Positions 7,103 to 11,357 of a DNA stretch of 11,357 bases are shown one piece after another (position 1 is the stretch's first letter; each line of letters opens with the position of its first letter). The notes below the pieces were generated by a model, which had not been told where the DNA came from, did no database searches, and saw nothing but the letters and a program-made list of their open reading frames with translations. Source of the DNA: Nitrospirota bacterium (lineage in GTDB: Bacteria > Nitrospirota_A > Leptospirillia > Leptospirillales > Leptospirillaceae); NCBI GenBank assembly GCA_027415455.1, contig DAIBSV010000061.1, forward strand, positions 1-11,357. Direction: 5' to 3'. The translations under genes were made by a program, and so were the position numbers.

Positions 7103-7860
7103 GTGCAATTTCAGAAAGGCTTGAGTTTCCCGGACTTTCAAAAACAGTTCGGGACCGAGGCGCAATGCCGGGAGGGGGTGTTCAGGCATCGGTGGCCCCT
7201 AGGGGTTTCACTGTCTGTCCTGTGACCACAACCGTTTCTGCCTGCTGTCGGTCGGAAGGTATCAAACCCATGCCTGCCACCATCAGACCTCGCTCACGGC
7301 CGGAACGATATTCTCGGGAACGAAGCTTTCCCTCACCGCCTGGTGTCTTTCGCACAAGATTCTTCACGTGATGAAGGAGCGGGACGACAGCCGCCCTTTG
7401 GACGGCCTCGTTCAGATCGATGACGCCTACTGGGGCGGGGAAAGACACGGCGGAAAGCGGGGACAGGGTACTCTCGGAAAGACGCCGTTCGTGGCGGCCG
7501 GCGCCTGCACCCCGGACGGTCGTCCCATGCGCCTTCGGCTGACCCGAGTGTCCGGTTTTCGCAAACCGGTGACCGACCGCTGGGCCAGGAAGCATCTCGC
7601 CGCTTCTGCGGTGGTGGTCTCGGACGGACTGAGAGCCTTCCAGGGAGTGGGCGAGGCCGGATGCGTTCTCGAGTCCCACGTCACTGGAGGCGGACCCGAA
7701 AGCTGTCAAGAGCCGAACTTCCGGTGGGTGAACACGATCCTGGGAAACGTGAAGAATTCGATCCATGGAACGTACCATTCGGTCCGGGAAAAGCATCTTC
7801 ACCCGTTATCTGGCGGAATTCGGCTGTCAGTTCAACCAACGATTCCAAATTCTAGCGTAA
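7103..7860 (+). pseudogene. Decayed IS1595-family (ISXO2-like) transposase
   Basis: Assembled from three frames. Frame 1 (from GTG 7103) gives V-Q-F-Q-K-G-L-S-F-P-D-F and ...F-R-H-R-W-P, the usual N-terminus. Removing one base (t7200) restores R-W-P-Q-G-F-H-C-L-S-C-D-H-N-R-F, the zinc-ribbon start, and on through H-A-C-H-H-Q-T-S-L-T-A-G-T (7221 onward). The DDE-type core follows: V-Q-I-D-D-A-Y-W-G-G (first Asp), V-V-V-S-D-G-L (second Asp), W-V-N-T-I-L-G-N-V-K (Asn and Lys of the DDNK set), G-T-Y-H-S. One extra C in CCC 7802-7804 breaks the frame; without it K-H-L-H-R-Y-L-A-E-F...F-N-Q-R-F follows, ending at TAA 7858-7860. The usual helical stretch between the zinc ribbon and V-M-K-E-R-D is missing (about 30 codons by memory of the family), and the C-terminal tail after F-N-x-R-F is gone. 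Clearly inactive. Confidence 0.88.
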
Positions 7861-7880
7861 TTCAAATGGGTATGAAATAA

Positions 7881-7925
7881 ACTCTGGATCTGTCTATTCA
7901 GGTTCGACCCCTAGTCCCCCAGCCA
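7881..7925 (+). other. tRNA-Gln(CUG) 3' fragment, probable attachment-site remnant
   Basis: The 45 bases read as a tRNA from the anticodon loop to the CCA end: loop C-T-C-T-G-G-A (7882-7888, anticodon CTG at 7884-7886), 3' anticodon strand TCTGT, variable region, GGTTCGA of the T-arm (7901-7907), an acceptor strand TCCCCCA, discriminator G and CCA (7923-7925). TCCCCCAGCCA is the expected 3' end of a bacterial tRNA-Gln that starts TGGGGGA. No D-arm or 5' acceptor strand exists upstream; that place is taken by AT-rich sequence and the IS remnant. One base seems lost from the T-stem (TCAGG facing CCTAG). A 3' tRNA fragment ending in CCA is the hallmark of the distal att site of an element integrated in a tRNA gene. 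Confidence 0.7.
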
Positions 7926-8254
7926 AACTTTCAGGGATTCCATGATATTCTCATCTTTGCTTCTTCCCTGGATCACATTCCTTGGCTTTTTCAACGCAAA
8001 CCTGCCCAATGGGCGATCTGTCTGTTGGAAAAACAGTTATAAAACTCAAGGCCAAAAGGGCTCCCACGCTTTCCAGGAAGAATACGCGTGGTATATTTTT
8101 GAGAAATTGCCCTTTCGAACTTTTTCCGGGGGGGCGCAAGGCGGTTCATAACTTAGAACATGGCCTCGCTGATTTAATCGTGTCGCGAGATTCTTGTTCC
8201 TGGTGATTCGAGAGGGTGAAGAAACGATTGACCGGTTCTTTTTTGGGAGAGCCC
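7926..8254. other. Gene-free spacer between tRNA fragment and dehydrogenase
   Basis: I see no convincing gene. Overlapping short frames on both strands lack ribosome sites and conserved motifs. Small hairpins are present: GCCC-AAT-GGGC (8004-8014) and CTGTT-GGAAA-AACAG (8022-8036). No good promoter for the dehydrogenase stands out. If the tRNA fragment is an att site, this is the DNA that used to follow the intact tRNA-Gln gene. Confidence 0.5.
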
Positions 8255-9280
8255 ATGAAAAAGATGATGCAGGCCATCCAGGTGCCGTCTCCCGGCGCCC
8301 CTTTCGTGCTTGCCTCCCTGCCTGTTCCCGAGCCGTCCACCGATGAAGTTCTCATAAAGGTCGAAGCGTGCGGGATATGCCATGGGGACGCCCTGGCCCT
8401 GGAGGGAAACTATCCCGGCCTCACCTATCCGGTGATCCCGGGCCATGAGGTGATCGGAACGATCGTGGAGACGGGGAGTCTGGCCGCCTCCTTCTGGCGG
8501 TCCGGCCAAAGGGTGGGGGTCGGGTGGCACGGAGGCCATTGTGGACAGTGCGCCTCCTGCCGGAGAGGGGATTTCTGGCATTGCGAACATGTCAGGACAA
8601 CCGGTCTTTCCCGCAACGGAGGTTATGCCGAATATCTTGTGGCCCCCTCCAATGTCTTGGTCGAGATCCCGGCAGGGATCCCCTCCCGGGAGGGGGCGCC
8701 CCTTCTTTGCGCCGGAAACACGGTCTATGCGGCCCTTAAAAAGAGCGGTGCGCAGGGCGGGGATCTGGTGGGCATCGTCGGACTGGGGGGGCTCGGACAT
8801 CTGGCGGTTCAAATTGCAAGGAACCTTGGCTTCAGGACCGTCGCCCTGACCCGCGGAAAGGAGAAGGCCGACCTGGCAAAACGGCTGGGGGCCCACCACG
8901 TCATCGATACCGGCGGGGGGGAGGCCGCCTCTAAGCTCAGGAACCTGGGAGGGGCCCGGTTCCTGTTGTGCACGGCTCCGAACAGCCGTCTCATTGCGGA
9001 CCTCCTGCCGGGACTTTCCCGTGGAGGAAAAATGACGGTCGTCTCCTTTTCCCGGGGGATGATCGAGATCCCCCACGCCCTTCTTCTGGGAGACGCCATC
9101 ACCCTTCAGGGAACGGCGGGAGGCCACATGGAGGAGGCGCTGAGCTTTTGCGAGATGGCCGGAATTCTGCCGATGGTGGAGGAATTCCCCCTTTCCGGAG
9201 CGCCGGAGGCCTTCCGGAGGATGATGGAGGCAAAGGTGCATTTTCGGGCCGTTCTCACGATGGGAGGAGCGCATGCGTGA
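8255..9280 (+). CDS. Zinc-dependent medium-chain alcohol dehydrogenase
   Basis: 341-residue cytoplasmic oxidoreductase that would interconvert alcohols and aldehydes with NAD(P). Catalytic zinc ligands are visible: Cys42 in C-G-I-C-H-G-D, His64-Glu65 in P-G-H-E, and Cys152 in L-L-C-A-G-N-T-V-Y. The structural-zinc lobe has four Cys at 96, 99, 102 and 110. The Rossmann fold starts with G-L-G-G-L-G (176-181). After the second beta strand comes T-R-G-K-E-K (199-204) instead of the acidic residue of NAD-specific enzymes, hinting at NADP(H). The C-A-G-x-T-V-Y signature and length fit the yeast-ADH/cinnamyl-ADH branch. I chose ATG 8255 because GGGAG (8245-8249) stands five bases upstream; a GTG at 8216 has no such site. 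It overlaps the nitroreductase by 8 bases. Physiological substrate unknown. Confidence 0.93.
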   Translation: MKKMMQAIQVPSPGAPFVLASLPVPEPSTDEVLIKVEACGICHGDALALEGNYPGLTYPVIPGHEVIGTIVETGSLAASFWRSGQRVGVGWHGGHCGQCASCRRGDFWHCEHVRTTGLSRNGGYAEYLVAPSNVLVEIPAGIPSREGAPLLCAGNTVYAALKKSGAQGGDLVGIVGLGGLGHLAVQIARNLGFRTVALTRGKEKADLAKRLGAHHVIDTGGGEAASKLRNLGGARFLLCTAPNSRLIADLLPGLSRGGKMTVVSFSRGMIEIPHALLLGDAITLQGTAGGHMEEALSFCEMAGILPMVEEFPLSGAPEAFRRMMEAKVHFRAVLTMGGAHA

Positions 9281-10028
9281 CCTGCAAGGGGTGATCCGGC
9301 AACGGCATTCGGCCCGCGTTCCCTTCGATCCAGAGAGACCCGTTTCCCATGAGGCTCTTGCAGAAATCCTCGAGGCCGCCTCCTGGGCCCCCACCGCCCA
9401 CAACATGCAAAACTACGAAGTGATCGTGGTGGAGGATCCCTCAATCCTCCGAAGGCTCGGGGACCTGAAATCCGGTCTTTCCGTGGAGTTCATCCGGGAG
9501 AATTACAAGCAGCTTTCCTTTTCCGAAGAAGAGCTGAAAAAGAAAAAGACCGGCATCATGGCCTCAATGTTTCCCCCGTCCTGGCGCGATCCCGCGCTTT
9601 TTTCCCGCCTTGAGGAGGCGGCCTTCGCCGAAGGCCCTTCATTCATGAGCCAGACCATCCGGCACAGTCCGACAGTCCTTGTCGTCACCTATGACACCCG
9701 GAAGCGGGCGCCGGCCTCGGAAGGGGATGTCCTCGGGTTCATCAGCCTGGGTTGCGTCCTGCAGACGATGTGGCTTGTCTCGGAGTCTCTTGGCATCGGC
9801 TTTCAGGTCATGAGCGCCTTCAGCAGTCCCGCTGTCGAGCCCGGGGTCCGCAAGATTTTGGGCTTTCCGGAGCATGAGAAGATCGCCTATGCCGTTCGAC
9901 TTGGATACCCGCAAAAAGAGTCAGAGCCCGAGCTCCAAAAATATTTGAGGGTCCGCCGGGATATTTCTGACTTCGTCCATCTGAACCGTTATGGGGAGAA
10001 TTTCCCATCCATTCAGGAGAAATCATAA
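9273..10028 (+). CDS. Nitroreductase-family FMN oxidoreductase
   Basis: 251-residue flavoprotein of the nitroreductase superfamily, which passes electrons from NAD(P)H via FMN to nitro compounds, quinones, flavins or other acceptors. Seen in the sequence: the N-terminal FMN-phosphate motif R-H-S-A-R (11-15), a second binding segment A-P-T-A-H-N-M-Q-N-Y-E (39-49; most relatives have S-A-x-N-x-Q-P), and a C-terminal R-L-G-Y-P segment that closes the FMN site. A Lys/Glu-rich helical insert (about 75-95, E-E-E-L-K-K-K-K) and a mid-protein loop make it slightly longer than minimal members. ATG 9273 lies five bases after GGAGG (9263-9267) inside the dehydrogenase's last codons, so both are made from one message. 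The pairing suggests a shared redox task, perhaps aldehyde or quinone handling, but that is inference. Confidence 0.88.
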   Translation: MRDLQGVIRQRHSARVPFDPERPVSHEALAEILEAASWAPTAHNMQNYEVIVVEDPSILRRLGDLKSGLSVEFIRENYKQLSFSEEELKKKKTGIMASMFPPSWRDPALFSRLEEAAFAEGPSFMSQTIRHSPTVLVVTYDTRKRAPASEGDVLGFISLGCVLQTMWLVSESLGIGFQVMSAFSSPAVEPGVRKILGFPEHEKIAYAVRLGYPQKESEPELQKYLRVRRDISDFVHLNRYGENFPSIQEKS

Positions 10029-10064
10029 TCCGATCGGGCGCGACACCCTCGTGCGGGGAGAGGA

Positions 10065-10109
10065 ATGTCACAGAAAACCCTTTGGAGGGGCGGAGGTCTT
10101 CCGTTCTGA
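10065..10109 (+). CDS. 14-codon mini-ORF overlapping the transpeptidase start
   Basis: An ATG (10065) with GGGGAG (10055-10060) just upstream opens MSQKTLWRGGGLPF, ending at TGA 10107-10109. That stop overlaps the in-frame CTG (10106-10108) from which the transpeptidase signal peptide would read M-K-R-L-L-L. It is either a coupling mini-ORF or the original 5' end of the transpeptidase split by a one-base change; I cannot decide from one sequence. Confidence 0.25.
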   Translation: MSQKTLWRGGGLPF

Positions 10110-11029
10110 AAAGGCTTCTCCTGATCCTGGTCCCGGGGTGGGTGGTGCTCCTCCTTGCGCACCCGTCCCTTGCCGATGAGCCGATTCTCCTGTCACAGGC
10201 AATGAGCGGAGGGATCTTTTCCTACCGGGTTATGCCGGGGGACATCCTGTTGGGGATCCGATCCCGGTTCGGGGTCTCCCTTGCGACCCTTGTCCGGGAG
10301 AACGCGATCCGGAACCCCGATTTCATTCGTTCCGGACAGAGGCTCCGGATCGATGACCGGCATCTTGTTCCCCCTTCCCCCGGTGACGGGATCGTAATCA
10401 ATCTTCCAGAGAAAATGCTTTTCTATTTTTCAGGGGGAAGACTTCTTCTTGCGGCCCCCGTCGCCCTGGGAAAACCTTCCTGGCCAACACCGGCTGGAAC
10501 TTACCGGATTGTTGAAAAAAAGGTCGACCCCGACTGGGTGGTTCCCCCTTCGATTCAGGAGGAGATGCGCAGACTCGGCCAAAAAGTCCTGACGCGGGTG
10601 CCGCCGGGGCCGGACAACCCTCTCGGCCATTACTGGCTGGGGCTTTCCCTCCCCGATTACGGAATCCACGGAACGAATGCCCCGTCAAGCATCTATACCA
10701 TGACGACGCATGGGTGTATCCGCCTCCGCCCCGAAGACATCGAAGCCCTCTTCAGGAGGGTCTCGCCCGGGACCCCTGTCCGGATCATCGACCGACCCGT
10801 TCTTTTGTACCGTTCTTCCAAAGGGCGCCTCTATCTTGAAGTCCATCCGGACGTGTATCATGAGAAAAGAGATGTTGCCGAAGATTTTTTCCGCTGGCTT
10901 TCCCGGCATCCCGGGATCAGGGTCGATGAGGAAAAAGCGCGCCAGGTTCTGCAGGATCGGGATGGGCGTCCCGCGGATGTGACCCCGGTTCCTCCCATCC
11001 TCCCACCTCCTAGGAGGAATCAGTCATGA
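10082..11029 (+). CDS. LysM-containing L,D-transpeptidase (YkuD family)
   Basis: Up to 315 residues; exported enzyme that builds 3-3 (mDap-mDap) cross-links in peptidoglycan or attaches proteins to it. Order: signal peptide (basic R-R-S-S-V-L-K-R, hydrophobic 12-26, cleavage after S-L-A at 31), one LysM domain binding glycan (about 46-90, Y-R-V-M-P-G-D...I-R-S-G-Q-R-L), the YkuD catalytic domain (about 102-236) with H-G-T-N (196-199) and T-H-G-C-I-R (209-214; nucleophile Cys212), then an extension ending in a Pro-rich tail. The start is uncertain: TTG 10082 has no ribosome site, whereas CTG 10106 lies nine bases after GGAGG (10092-10096) and gives a neat signal peptide; ATG 10065 with the best site is in another frame. 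The stop overlaps the next gene's ATG (ATGA). Confidence 0.92.
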   Translation: MEGRRSSVLKRLLLILVPGWVVLLLAHPSLADEPILLSQAMSGGIFSYRVMPGDILLGIRSRFGVSLATLVRENAIRNPDFIRSGQRLRIDDRHLVPPSPGDGIVINLPEKMLFYFSGGRLLLAAPVALGKPSWPTPAGTYRIVEKKVDPDWVVPPSIQEEMRRLGQKVLTRVPPGPDNPLGHYWLGLSLPDYGIHGTNAPSSIYTMTTHGCIRLRPEDIEALFRRVSPGTPVRIIDRPVLLYRSSKGRLYLEVHPDVYHEKRDVAEDFFRWLSRHPGIRVDEEKARQVLQDRDGRPADVTPVPPILPPPRRNQS

Positions 11030-11357
11030 CCCCGTTTCTGTCCAGGGAGCTTTCTCGCCGGCAGTTCATGAAGGCCGGGCTGGCCACCGCGGCCGTCTTG
11101 TGCTTTCCCGGTATCGTTTTATCCCGCCCGATCCCCTTCGAGCAGGAGCGCTCGCTCTCCTTTTACAACCTGCACACCGGAGAACGGATGGAAACGGTCT
11201 TCTGGTCGCAGGGGAGCTACCATCCCTCCGCCCTCTCCGAGATCGACCGGTTCATGCGGGACTTCCGTACGGGGGAGGTCCGGAGGATCGATCCGCGACT
11301 CCTCGACCTTCTGTCCCTTGCCCGGATCCGTCTGGGATCCCGGGAGCCCATTCACCT
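11026..11357 (+). CDS. DUF882/MepK-like murein endopeptidase, Tat-exported (partial, runs off the right edge)
   Basis: First 110 residues only. A twin-arginine signal is clear: L-S-R-R-Q-F-M-K-A-G (9-18) followed by a hydrophobic stretch (about 18-33), so it should be folded before export. The segment after it, R-S-L-S-F-Y-N-L-H-T-G-E (42-53) and S-Y-H-P-S-A-L-S-E-I-D-R-F-M-R-D-F-R (64-81), fits the opening of the DUF882/YcbK (peptidase M15-like) family; E. coli MepK of this family is a zinc enzyme that cuts 3-3 cross-links and has a similar Tat signal. The zinc-binding catalytic residues would lie beyond the edge. The ATG overlaps the transpeptidase stop (ATGA), with GGAGG at 11013-11017. 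Family call rests on memory of the N-terminal motifs. Confidence 0.82.
   Translation, partial: MTPFLSRELSRRQFMKAGLATAAVLCFPGIVLSRPIPFEQERSLSFYNLHTGERMETVFWSQGSYHPSALSEIDRFMRDFRTGEVRRIDPRLLDLLSLARIRLGSREPIH

Noticed and set aside
7182..7802. 206-residue minus-strand frame
   Set aside because: Antisense to the transposase remnant, which matches a known family in pieced frames on the plus strand.
7092..7875. Terminal inverted repeats TCATAGCCA (about 7086) and TGGGTATGA (about 7867) for the IS remnant
   Set aside because: Only 8 of 9 bases match, no target duplication is evident, and the transposase tail is missing, so the right end has most likely been lost.
7865..7925. A complete tRNA gene ending at 7925
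   Set aside because: Upstream bases give no D-arm, no GGTAGGAC-like stretch and no 5' acceptor strand pairing properly with TCCCCCA; only the 3' part is present.
8174..9406. 410-residue open frame on the minus strand
   Set aside because: It lies antisense over the dehydrogenase, whose zinc and Rossmann motifs are unmistakable; the minus frame is low-complexity, Arg/Gly/Pro-rich and has no motifs, as expected of GC-rich antisense frames.
1..11357. CRISPR array, toxin-antitoxin pair, phage genes or integrase
   Set aside because: No regular short repeats with spacers, no paired small genes of known type and no recombinase were seen on either strand.

Overview
The window looks like chromosomal DNA of a Gram-negative, mesotrophic-GC bacterium with an outer membrane, a Tat pathway and L,D-transpeptidase-type peptidoglycan. 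Gene style (short intergenic gaps, ATGA start/stop overlaps, a GTG start, strong GGAGG ribosome sites) and protein flavour remind me of Nitrospirota such as Leptospirillum, but that is an impression from sequence alone and no marker gene is present to prove it.

Left part (1-5920, all on the minus strand): a three-gene tripartite RND efflux operon transcribed permease, then lipoprotein adaptor, then TolC-type outer-membrane channel, with each pair joined by a 4-bp ATGA overlap. The last 16-17 codons of sense in a stretch near the channel's C-terminus are repeated exactly (49 bp) at the extreme left edge of the window, pointing to a tandem duplication (or an assembly artefact) that crosses the edge. 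Upstream of the permease is an AT-rich control region (5921-6160) that holds a 7+7 palindrome, a possible promoter, a 17-codon mini-ORF with a perfect Shine-Dalgarno sequence and an RNA hairpin ahead of it. This resembles a leader-peptide arrangement.

Middle part (6160-8254) is gene-poor: a small secreted two-cysteine protein of unknown function followed by a strong hairpin, several unexplained inverted repeats, a decayed IS1595-family transposase (two single-base frameshifts, an apparent internal deletion, a lost C-terminus), and, 21 bases after it, a 45-base fragment that reads as the 3' part of a tRNA-Gln(CUG) ending in CCA, with no 5' half. Such a fragment is the classical far attachment site of an element integrated in a tRNA gene. 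Its orientation would put the inserted DNA to its left (efflux operon, secreted protein, IS remnant) and the old chromosome to its right. No integrase is visible here.

Right part (8255-11357, all plus strand, visibly richer in G+C): a zinc-dependent medium-chain alcohol dehydrogenase overlapping a nitroreductase-family flavoprotein, then, after a 53-base gap, a LysM-L,D-transpeptidase overlapping (ATGA) the start of a Tat-exported DUF882/MepK-like murein endopeptidase that runs off the right edge. The last two form a plausible maker/cutter pair for 3-3 peptidoglycan cross-links.
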